DNA of 64,000 bases from Rhinopomastus cyanomelas. Lineage: Eukaryota > Chordata > Aves > Bucerotiformes > Rhinopomastidae. This document shows positions 1-12,000 of this stretch, in pieces. The stretch spans positions 125,130-189,129 of the forward strand of contig VXBP01002784.1 of the NCBI GenBank assembly GCA_013400115.1, written 5' to 3'. Below the pieces are notes generated by a model. It searched no databases, was not told the DNA's origin, and was given only the letters and a program-made list of their open reading frames with translations. Numbering within the stretch: position 1 is the first letter of the stretch; every line of letters begins with the position of its first letter. Position numbers and translations under genes: made by a program.

Positions 1-52
1 AACGTGTAGAGATAGAAGTTCAACAGACCATAAAATGATAGGAATTCTGCTG
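1..52 (-). CDS. TMEM181: TMEM181 exon 15 (partial)
   Basis: Encodes (S)AEFLSFYGLLNFYLYT, part of the last membrane helix. The acceptor is AC at 54-53, not AG, preceded by a minor-spliceosome branch site. The phase (T|CA = Ser) joins exactly to exon 14. The exon runs off the window edge. Confidence 0.9.
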
Positions 53-3000
53 GTAGTAAGAGTCAAGGACATCACTCCGAACAGCTGCATAGACATTAGC
101 TTCTCAACGAGACTCGAACCACACGTACACTGTTTCGATGGAAAGAATGCTTCTCTTACTGAAGTCTGAGAGCACGAACAGCTGAACAGAACCACGTATC
201 TCAAATTAAATGACAACTCATGGGCTCCAGCTATTTCAAGGTAGCTCCCACTGAAGACAAATCTTCAACCTAAGTAACATTTGCTGAGATGAGGTCTACT
301 CTTGAGTGGTGGAGTGCATGGCAAAGCAAATAGTTCTGCCTTTGATGCTAACAGAAGGTAAGTGTCCAGGTGGGTTTTATTTGCCGTTTGTGGCAGAGCA
401 CTGGAACTGCTGCCCAGGGGAGTTGTGGAGTCTCCTTCACTGGAGATGTTCAAGACCCACCTGGATGTGTTCCTGTGTGACTTGGTCTAGGTGATCCTGC
501 TGTGGCAGGGGGACTGGACCAGATGATCTTTTGAGGTCCCTTCCAATCCCTAATGATTCTACGATTCCTTGGCACAGCAGGAAGGCGACAGAAATATCTG
601 TTGCCAGAGCTCTGAAGCTGGTTTCTAGCCTTACTTTTAGGAAACTACCGAAGGCTTTACATACTGCTTTCCACTAGCTCCCACTTGCCCATCAGCAAAG
701 CAGTGGCAGTCACACAGGCACTTTCAGAAAAAACAAGCTATGACCTCATGGTTCAAATCCAAGTGCAGCTGTGTTTTATGTCCTGTAATAAGTTAGACTG
801 AAACTGTCTCAGCTCACAATCTTTACAAAGAGCCAGTACAAACTGCTGACATGAAACCTTGGTTGAAATGGACTGAGCTTCAAAAGCCCACTTGGAAGTC
901 AAAGTCTCAGTCCTTAGGTACCTCAATTTTAAGTACCTTCTGCATGAAAAAAGATCAACACCCCTGCTTGAGCAGGGTCACAAGGATATAATTTTGGTAA
1001 TTAGTTGAGAGCTCGGCAACGAAGTTGTCCTGTAGAACTTGCGCTCCAAAGCGTAGGTAGAGGATAACGATGCTGTGGAGAAAAGTGAAAGCATACAGGT
1101 TGTGTGTCTCAAAAGCTGCACAGTTCAATGGGAGCTTGACAGAAGAGCACGTGAGAACGTGCTGACTGTTCACTTCAAGGCATTTGCTTTCCCAGTTCTA
1201 AACCCAGGGTTGTTCTTTAGCGATTAAAAAGCAGCAGACGACAAAGTGAAAAAAGAAACCCACACCGTGGTCTATTTTCTTCCCATTTCATCCACTACAG
1301 ACAATCCAAGAGTCAACAGTATTTTGAAGTAAATCCTTGGAGTGGAGGAGCCAGATCTTACCAGTAATCTAAGACACTTCTTCTAAGCTTCTGCTTTGAC
1401 TAAGCAAAGCTTACAAAGCTCCAAAAAAGGTGAAGGCACGCTGCAGACCACGCAGCAGCACAGAAATCACCCCTGCTAAGTAGGCCTCTCAATCCTGAAG
1501 TGTACTGCTGTGGTTACAGAAATAACTGAAAGCCTCAAGAAGAGTTAAAACATTGAGAAACGCTTCTGTTACTAATGAAAGGGATTCAAAGGAAAAAGTC
1601 ACAGTACTGAGAGAAGTACTTTGCAGGGCCTTACCTAATGACAAGCACCACAAAGGTTAGTGCAGTCAGGAACTTTAACCTGAGATCTGAAAAGGAGGTG
1701 AGAAAAGCCACTGTTAGTGACCTGACACCTAGGACTAGGAGAATGAAGCCTGTCTGGGGAAGAATCAAATACCCCTTACCGACGTAAGGCATGTTGCGGA
1801 GTTCTGAGCACGCCCTCACGATCAGGAACAAAAGGTAGAGAATGTATGTGGTTGCCACCACGAGGAAGAAGATTTTCATTCCCTGTAAGAAGAGGGTTAG
1901 ATGTTAGTATTGCTTCTTCACAGAACATCAGGGATTGGAAGAGACCTCGAAAGATCATCTAGTCCAACCCTCGTGACGCAGCAGGACCACCTAGAGCAAG
2001 TTGCACAGGAACACACCCAGGCAGGTTTTAAACATCTTCAGAGAAGGGGATTCCACAACTGCCTTGGGCAGCCCCTTCCAGTCCTCTGTCACCCACACTG
2101 TGAATAAGTTCCTTCTCATATTGATGTGGAACCTCCTGTGTTCCAGCTCACACTTTCTGCAGTAGAAATCGTTATTTCCCGAAGCACATCGCAGGACGGT
2201 CCATTTATTCAGGAGAAAGACACTCGTGAAAGGAAGTACAAAACAAGAAGGGCCATACACCAAGGGACACTCTGGGGCAATGCAAACAGAGGATGTTCAA
2301 CAGAAGTCACCATTCTGTTCGCAGTGAGCTGAATCCGAATGATTATCTACAAACACAGCTCCTAAGAATAATACAAGGACCCAACTAAATCTGATCCTCC
2401 TTTACAAGAAGAAAGCCTAAACTTTACTGGGACAAAGAATCTTGGCAGGAGCAGCAATGGGCAAAACTGACCTAAGAGGCTTTAAAAAATTTACTTCAAT
2501 TCCAACAGTCATGAGTCTGTGACTAAACTTGTGGTGTTAAGTCTCCAGACTTGCAAGACAATTTACTTTTCTCATTGGGTAGAGTTCAACACGGCCTACA
2601 CAAGCAAAACTAAATGTATTCTAGTCAGAGTAAGAGCAGCATTTGCTGTTTTCCGAATGTCTAACACATTTTTACAGAACAGACCTCACCTCCTTGTATT
2701 GCTTAAGTCCACCTGACAATCTAACAGCAAGAAAATATTTCTCACTCACCTGGAAATTACCTGTGTCGACCCTGTATTGATACGTAGGATCATGCACTTC
2801 ATTAACACTAGAAAAGATTCAAAATGAGAAAGAGCCACTTACACCACTACAAAAGAGAAGGTAGAAAAGCCAGCCAAAGAGTCCACCACCAAATGCAAGG
2901 GTCAGGGTCACCACACAGCATTTATCCCTAAAAGCGTCGGCTGTAGAAATCGGTGCGATGCCGTTGGCTCCAACAGAGTCACGAAAACTTGCAGAATGCA

Positions 3001-6000
3001 AAATCCTCCTTCCCAAACCATTCTGAAGGAATATGGAGCTGTCTCCCCACTTGTATTTTAGAAAATGTACACTCCTACAAGCCTTTAGAATGTAGTGTTT
3101 AAATTTCCCCCTTGGTGATAAGAAATACCTTTAATGAATTAGTGCGCACGAGCCTCGTAGCAATTCTGCTGACAGGGATTCAGCACAAAGACTTCCTGTG
3201 ACTGCACTGCCTTCACAAAATCACAGACCACCAGGGACCTCGAAAGATCATCTAGTCCAACGCCCCTGACACAGCAGGACCATCTGGACCTTTCAATAGT
3301 ATGGAAAAGCTTAGAAGGTATCTTAATTCTGAGAACTAAAGAGGCAAACAGGTGAGACCAAAGTGGTTTAGAAACTACAAATGTTCCAAACCACAAAGAC
3401 TTATGGTTGGGTAACAGTGGCACAACACGTTGGAAAAAAGAAATCCACTAAATCCATTTAAAAGCCGCCGGGACGCGTTCCTGTGCGACTTGATCTAGAG
3501 GATGCTGCTCTGGCAGGGGGATTGGACGACGTGATCTTTCGAGGTCCCTTCCAGTCCCTAATGGTCTGTGACTCTGTGATTTCCAGACCTCTCTCTGATT
3601 TACAGAACTACGTGCTGCCAAATTAACCGTGGGGAATCTGCAAGTCAGTCACAACTTGCAAAACAGAGCAGTGCAAAACCCTGAACTCCGCTCCTGCATC
3701 GCAACCGCAGCACTTACAAACTAATACCACCAATCACAAAACCAATCTCATTCCTGAAGTCTCTCAACTCAGGACTTTGCACTAGATTTTGACTTACGTT
3801 TGCCATATTCCCAGTGTCACAGAGGCCAGCCACAACAGTCCGACAATGAAGAATTTGGGCAGATAGAAAGTTAAGCACTTCCTTTCCCCCTGTTGAGAAA
3901 ACAACAGTGCGTGAAGGTGTAACCCCACGTTTGCGACTCCGTTCCTGAATGAAATCTCATTCGACTTCGTTTCACTTTTGAGTGAGTAACCATCACCTTT
4001 GTTTTGTTCAGTGTAAACCAGACACTTGCTGTATTTCTACGTAACGATTGCAGAAGACGTGAGACTGTGTGTTATGAAATGTCAGAATGACAGAAGACAT
4101 GAAGTGTGTGTGTGTGTGTGTGTGTATGTGTGTTAATAAGATGCTGTAAGTTTGGAGCATCCTGACTGTAGTGTCTCACACATTTCACTGCTACTGCAAA
4201 TACAGGAAACCAGTTCAGAACTCATAGTTACCTTCTGCAGGACTTCAAATTGCTTTAAAAAGCCATCAACCACCACACACCACAACAAAACCGTCCAGGA
4301 AGAACAACACACGATGGCATCCTAAATCTTAAGGCTGTTTATAGAGGACTGCCCCAACTTTAGGCACAGTAACCTAAAATCAGTCTACTTCACCACAAAA
4401 ACTCCAACACTTCATGTGTCACAAAGTACTTCAAGGCTGAAAGTCTCACTGTTAGAAGTTTGGTTTCATTTTTGTCACCTTGTGAGAGAACTGAAGAAAC
4501 AAGTACTGTTTTCTCAGTGAGCAGCAGATGGTGTGGCACCCTCACCTGCACTCTTATGCCGTGGTAGACACAGAGCCAGAACAACAACAGCGCACACAGG
4601 AACAGTGACTGGAACAGATCATCCAGCATTCCAGGAAACCAGCTGTTCACCAGGAAAGACAGGGGGAAAAACGGATCTGTAACAAAGTAAGAAAGGAGTT
4701 AAACAGAGGAGGGGGGGAAAAGCAGAGGAACAGAAGCCTCCAGATTTTCCACATGACACCAGTAAATGAAACTGAAGTCTGCAGTATCTCAATTTACAAA
4801 GCAAATGGTGCTTCCAGCACAACACTACGTGCTGCAGAAATAATCTGAAATGGCTGCCATCATTTCTGGGAGATTTCAGGTTTTACTAGACTTTCTGCTG
4901 AAGCCCTTTTCTTGATGATGACCTAACACATGATCACAGGATGACTGAAAGGCAAATACTCTTTTGGCACAGCTAGACAGCTTGGCTGTGGTTTACCAGC
5001 CTAAAAGCAGCCTCCGTTTTTAACTAGAGCTGAAACATGAAGACAACTTAGCAGACCAACACAAACTGCATTTAGCTGGCGCTTGTATGAAAGGTTCAGA
5101 ATGGTTGCAGCCACCTATTCCAATCAGAGCTTGAAACAAATGAATCTGACATTCACGTGACCACGAAGAATTAAATCTACCTCGTCATTGTGCTCTTGAA
5201 TTTGAAACACTTCAAAAGAGTTTGGGTTTTTTCAGCTTGTTTTCCGAAGCCTTATGAACACCTGCTTGCAAGTTCAAGGCTAAATTCCATTCTCCTTTGC
5301 CTTCTCTCTTCCTTAATTTTTTGCTTTATAGAAAAAAAGGAGCTTTTCACAAAGGTTCAGTGTACAAGTACCATTGTAAAGTAGCAGGAGGGGAAGGAGG
5401 ATGGACATCCACTTCTGTTCAATACCCCAGTCTCTCATGGAGAACTTCCGCAGGGAATGTGCAAACAGACACTACAAAACCAGAAAAACAACAACAAGCC
5501 ATAAGGAAGGAATGTAGCTTTCATGTTTCATGGGTCAGTGAACACACAGCAGTTATCAGCTGCCTACGTAATACACTGCAGGAAAACAGAAACAAAATCT
5601 TACTGTGACCACGAAAGTGAGAACTACGAAGACAAATCGGAACCATATTTCCACTTGTGAAAAAGTTGGATTGTAGGTCTTCCACTAGGAGGAAACAGAA
5701 GGAGAAAAGCCCAGTGAGTACTTTGTCAGAGAACATAACGATGCCATTAATTAGCACTTTGGGCAGATGCTCTTAGGCTTTCTGGCTTTTCAAGATTCAC
5801 AGGTACAACCCAATTCCGTAAACAACTGTAGTAATGAAATCATTTGCTGCAGGAAAACAGGGCTTGGAGTGTTTTGATTTTGCACAAGCATCTGCCCTGC
5901 AGCCAGCCTGCAAAACAAAACTGTGCAGCTATAAATGCTCCAGCACTTTGCCCTGTTTGAAATCTGGAACCAAGCAAAGGGTTATGACCTCTGGGTTTTT

Positions 6001-9000
6001 GTTCCCTTACAGCTCATTTTTGATCATGTGCTTTGTGCACTACAGAACCACAAATCATAGAATCACAGAACATCATGGACTGGAAGGGACCTCAAAAGAT
6101 CATCTAGTTTTAAACGTCTCCAGAGAAGGAGACTCCACAACCCCCCTGGGCAGCCTGTTCCAGTGCTCTGCCACACTCACTGTGAAGAAGTTCCTCCTCA
6201 TATTGATGTGGAACCTCCTACGTTCCAGCTCACACTCATTGCCCCTTGGCCTATCGCTAGATGACACTGAGAAGAGCCTGGCTCCATCCTCCTGACACCC
6301 ACCCTTCAGATATTTATCATCACTAATGAGGTCACCCCTCAGTCTCCTTTTCTCCAAGCTCAAGAGACCCAGCTCCCTCAGCCTTTCCCTGTAAGGGAGG
6401 TGCTCTACTCCATCATCTTCATGGCTCTGCGCTGGACTCTCTCCAGCAGTTCTGTACCAACATTCAACAAATTGATCTGCTGTACAAATCTACTTAGTTA
6501 CAGGAAGATTTCTGCTTGCTACTCTGACATAGAGAATTATTAACTGCAAATGCTGTAATACCTCTTACAGCAGCGGTGACAGGAAAGTTCATTGTGACAC
6601 AGAAACGTTTATCTTCAAAAAAATGAGATAACGTGTCTGTTACAGTTAAGCAGACTTCTACAGCATTAGCAACTGAAGAGGTTTTTTGGGTAGAGAACTT
6701 TATACTTACTGTGAAGGTAATGTTCTGGATGTTGTATGTTAACTTACTCAGATCTTCAAAGCTAACAAATATGTTGTATTGAGTGTAGTTCAGGTAGCCA
6801 AGGTGAACAACAATGATTTCACTGCACCTCTGTGAACAGATACAGGGAGGAATAGTAGAGATAAACACTTCACTTCCTCCAGAACATGCACTGTTAGCAC
6901 ACATAGGAGAATTTGTTTCCAAATGGTCAGATATTGATGACATCAATGCTACAGAATCATTGAATTGTTTTGGGATAAGTCTTTCAGACCCTCAAGTCTA
7001 ACCCCAACCTTTAACCTAGCACAGTCAGACCTTGATGAGGCAGACTAAGACTGGGGCAAGACCCACAGATAAAGAATTTCTTGAAAGATACCAGACAAAG
7101 CAGAGAAGACTGATAAAGTCAGTCAGCAGGTTCAAAGGTTGAACCAATAAACGAGGCTGTCTTTTCACTCATGCTGGTGAAAGCAACTTCTGGCAGCACC
7201 AGGAAGGATCTGAGGAACTCTGTGATCAGACTCTCAGCTGGAGCTTTCTTGTACCAACGTATTTCTAAACGTCAGCAGGAGGCCAGAGCACACTCGCGTG
7301 CAGTGCTTTCTCAGCTGGGTGTAATTAAATCTACTGGAACACTGCTCACTGGGTTTTGCAGATTGTGTATATGCATAAAAAAGGTAAATTTTTGGTTTAC
7401 CCCTACATGCTTATCACAAAAAAAGTCAGCTATGCCCTCCCTAAAAGGCTCGCATCCGGAGAAGCTGTTTTGAATGTCTCTAAGCTTAAAGATTTAAGTG
7501 AAAATGACAGTAGAGACTCAAAATCTTAAACGTTTCTTCACAGATGGCACAATGTTTTCCAGAAGAGGTGTCAGATGGTTGGAGGTGCTGGTCAGGAGGT
7601 GTTAGAGGAGAATTCTTCTCTCCTCTGGAGTCCTGTATCTGATCTTCAAGTACAAGATTCCTTTCCTTCAGTACTACAAAATCTGTTTAGGTGCTTAAGG
7701 ACAGGCTGCTTTGCCAACAGGAGAGCTCTAACAAGAAAGAGGGGTCTTTAAGGGGTAATAAACACAAGCCACAGAAGTAAACAGAAAAATGGATCGGTAG
7801 GCATCTTAGTTTGACTAGCTAGGTTGAAATTATAAATAAGACTATAGAGTTTTTCCTGAGACACGCTGAACAGGTACATCCTTGTCACTTGCAACACAGT
7901 GTAACATGCACAAGCAGATTTATCTACTGCATCAGAGTGCTGTGTAAGCAGGCACATACTTGGGAACAACTGAATAGCCTCGTCCGATTGTGAACTTGGT
8001 TATTAACATATGGTGTGCTTCCATCCTTCACCACCCCCAGTACTTTGACTGTCATAGTGACATTCTTTTTCAGGGATCCTGTAATTGTAAAATAAAACAT
8101 TAAGCTATTGCCACATGCAGAAATGAAATCTCAGATGGAGTTCCAAGCACAGATTAAAACACACATGATATCCAACAATTATTCAGTTATACTGTACTGG
8201 AGTAGGAGTCTAGTATGTTAATAGAAAAAGCACAGACATTTTTATTTATAAACTTAGGCAGGAAGCCACAAACACTCTGTACTGAATCTTGAAAGATAAT
8301 CAATTATTAAGACAGTATTCACAGAACATTAGGGATTGGAAGGGACCTCAAAAGACCCTCTGCCAGAGCAGGATCACCTAGACCAAATCACACTCTCATG
8401 TATTTACAGGGAACTGTCATGCAAAAATATCTCATCATTATAGCTCATCCATCTAATTCCCCACAAAATGAAGGGAGACAGATTCTCTAGGTATTACTGC
8501 TTTCACCGAAACAACAACCAACTTGTCCCATATACCTGTGCTGTCCCTGGCAGGACAAGAGGGCTGAGGGTAGAAGGATACAAAATGTATTAGGGAAAAA
8601 GCCCACCAAAACCATAGGCAGAAAGCAACAGGCTCATGTGTCTGACAGACGTAACGAAAGATACACTCTACAGTTGCTACAGCAGTTTCCTGAATAATTT
8701 GAAGTGTCTCACCATCATGCTGGTTCAGCTCAACTACACAGGTCAGCCACAGCTGCTGATTGTACGTAGACAGTGGAGGTGAACTTAAATTAAACGGCTT
8801 CAGCTGTAAAAAAGGCCACAAGGTTAGCAGCAGACACCATCCTGTTACGTGCTGCATCTGTATGTACAACGACAGAAGGCACTTTAATTCTGCTTGTGAC
8901 AGTATTTTTGAGAATAGGTTTAATATGTGATGCTCTGCAGGCAGTCTGATGAGCGGGTCAAATGTAAGTCTTCCAGAGAACTAGATCAAACAGCAAGTGT

Positions 9001-12000
9001 ATCTTGCACAGCACTGAAGACGCATAAAAGCGGCAGCAATAGAACAGGAAGGTTCAGAAATTAGTAACAAAATCCTGTGTGTTTTCCACTAAAACTTAAA
9101 TACTTACAATAGTTGGGGGTAAGGAGGGGCATATTTAACAATACTGACATCAGGTAAAGCCATTCATGTAATCCAATGATATTTTATTAACTCTTACCTT
9201 TAGGCTGTTATTTAAGTCGGTTTTTGCTACAGAAGTTTCAATTACGTTAGGACCTGAGCAAAACATAGGAAGGAAGAAAGAAAACCATCATGAAGTACAT
9301 GTATTACTGGTAAGTAATGGCACAAGTGCAGGATTTCAAAAGGCTGCGTAAAAACCCTCCTGCAAAGCAGGTAAATAGTATTCCACTTTTCAGATGCTCA
9401 GGCTGAAGGTTTAATCCCTTCAAAACTTCATTATCGTTCACACACTTGGCCAGCTGCATATTTAATGGAGCTGTACGGTTTTATAGCCAAACCACTACCG
9501 CTACGTTATCCACAGAGCGCACTGCACTCGGGGTTCAGGTACCAGGGCAAGCACGTCTCACGATGTTGGAGTGCCTGATGCTAAAGCCTGTTTCTATATG
9601 TCTAGTTCCATGCCTTTCTGGCCAGTGCTGGATTTTGACTGCTCTTCTCTTCTGTTTCATCACACGTCAAGGGAGATAATCCCATTTGTAGAGGAACTGT
9701 TCGCAGTCTATTCAGATCAGGCCCCTCCTCTTCGACACAAAATCTGGGGCTACGTGCACCACAGCATGAATAACACAGCATAAAGTTCTAGAAACAACAG
9801 ATCGTCTTTTTAACCGAAGGAGTTTCGTGCCCAGTTGCTGTAGGAGATGTTCAGCTTGCTGCCAGACTTTTTATGCAACCACTTCTCCAATCATTCTAGA
9901 AAGAGACACACTTGAACACGTGCAGTCGATGTGCTGGAAGGAAGGGATGGCATCCAGAGAGACTTAAATAGGCTTAAGAGGGGCCCATGCCAACCTCATG
10001 CAGTCAAACAAGGTCAAGTGCAAGGTCCTGCACCTGGATCAGGGCAATCCCCAGCACAAATACAGAGTCTGGATTGAGAGCATCCCTGCAGAAAAAGACT
10101 TGGGGGTGCCAACTGATAAAAAAGCCAGTGTGAGCCAGACTTTAAATCACAATCTAAACTTAATACGACAGTTCAACTTCACTACCAGCCACCCACTATA
10201 AAGTCAGTTGGCATCACAGAACTTTTCAAGTACATATAAACAGGACAGAGTTTTGAAGGCATCTTTGTTTTGAGAAGCACAATTCACTTTCAGAATGTGC
10301 TCACAGCTGATAAGTCATCATATTTCAGTAAAGAAGTCTTAACTAAAACAGCAGTACGAGCCTTTTTCAAACTTGTGGGGTTGGGGTTTTTTTTAATCAG
10401 AAGATATGAACCGGTGTTGAGGGAGAGACATCCTAGTCCCAGTTTTTAAAAGCATCAAATAAAAAAATAACAAGGTTCTACTGCTCTGACTGCTGCTCCT
10501 CTAGGAGGCAATACATTAAAGCAACTGACCAACGTTATACTCTTAAGAAATGGTAACTGAATTACTTTGCTGTTGTTTTTCTTTTCGTTATACCCAGTTC
10601 ACTTGACCACATCTGAAAGCAAAGAACCTCTCTGGAGTGGTGAACACCCCAAAGATAACAGACCCACTGGGAAAAGGGAAAGAAAGTGAGTGTAACCTGA
10701 GGGAAAAAAAAGACACAAGTCTGCATCTGCTTAAGGCTGCAAGAACTGAAGAGCAACAGCCACCTCAGATTAAACTGTCACATTTTCTCAGATCACAGAA
10801 TCACTCTGGCTGGAAAAGACTCCTGGAATCATCAAGTCCAACAGTCTACCTTACACGTTCATCCCTAAACCACATCCCTCAACACCTCATACAAACAATC
10901 TTTAAACACATCCAGGGATGGCAACTCAACCACCTCCCTGGGAAGCCCATTCCAGTGCCTGACCACCCTTGCTCTGAAAAAATTCCTCCTAATATCAAGT
11001 CTAAACCTATCCTGTTGTAACTTGAACCCATTCCCTCTTGTTCCATCACTAATTGTTTGTGAGAAGAGACCAGCACCAACCTCTCCACAATGTCCTTTCA
11101 GGGAGTTGTAGAGTGATGAGGTCTCCTCTCAGCCTCCTCCTCCTCAAACTAAAGAATGCCAGCTCTTTCAGGCTTTCCTCACAAGATTTATTCTCCAGGC
11201 CCTTCACCAGCTTAGTTGCCCTCCTCTGCACCTGCTCCAGCACCTCCACATCTCTCTAGATGAGAAGCCAGTCTTTTGCTAGGCCTCCCAAACACTTTCT
11301 CATTTACTGAGTGGGTGTGGTGAGTCTTGCTCCCTTTAATGAGGGAGGGCTCTGATGCTAGTGCCCCTCCCTCTATTCACAGGAAGCAAGGAGACGACAA
11401 CAAAAGCCAGGGAAAACATCACAGTAGGTGTTCAGTGGGTATCCTCCCAAGGTAAACAGCATTCTTTCAAAAATAGTTAAGTTATAATAATGAACTGTGT
11501 TCATGCTTTGTCACTTAAATTACTGGTCAAACCAGTCTTACAAGGACAAGAATCCCACAGCCATACCAGTTCCTGAGGGACTACAGGTGAGCTCTGGGAC
11601 CCCAGCAGGGTACAGCTGACCAAGCGATCGCCAGATCACTCGTCACACAGACAGACACAATGCAGCACACCAACACAGCTCTCTTTCGGGTTCTGGAACC
11701 AGTCTGGAATGAAAGGCTGAGTTTTCCCTTCCAGAAACACAGGTGCTTCGTCTTAGTGACTAGGAGACTAAGTGCTTAGACTCCCTGATCACATCATGAG
11801 TCCAAAAAGGTCTTTAAAACCAGAGACTAGTGGACCTTCTGTTCAACAATAGAAGTTTGTATTTTATATGACTAAAATATTTTATATTTTTACATGTTTA
11901 TCAGCCAAACATTTAGAAGGCTTAAAAGTCACCGATTTCCTCAAGCTTCAGTACCACCATTTTCTAAGTTGGAAGACAAGGAAAAATTAACGTAGCAATC

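Larger units (their letters stand above)
2808..3797 (-). other. TMEM181: TMEM181 intron 10
   Basis: A 990-bp GT-AG intron. It contains two short CR1 pieces in opposite orientation (3214-3290 minus, 3455-3582 plus). A minus-strand open frame at 2819-3016 has no family resemblance and is treated as chance. Confidence 0.85.

Noticed and set aside
2819..3016. Minus-strand open frame with a hydrophobic stretch between TMEM181 exons 11 and 10
   Set aside because: Not part of TMEM181, whose exons 10 and 11 join in phase without it; no family match.
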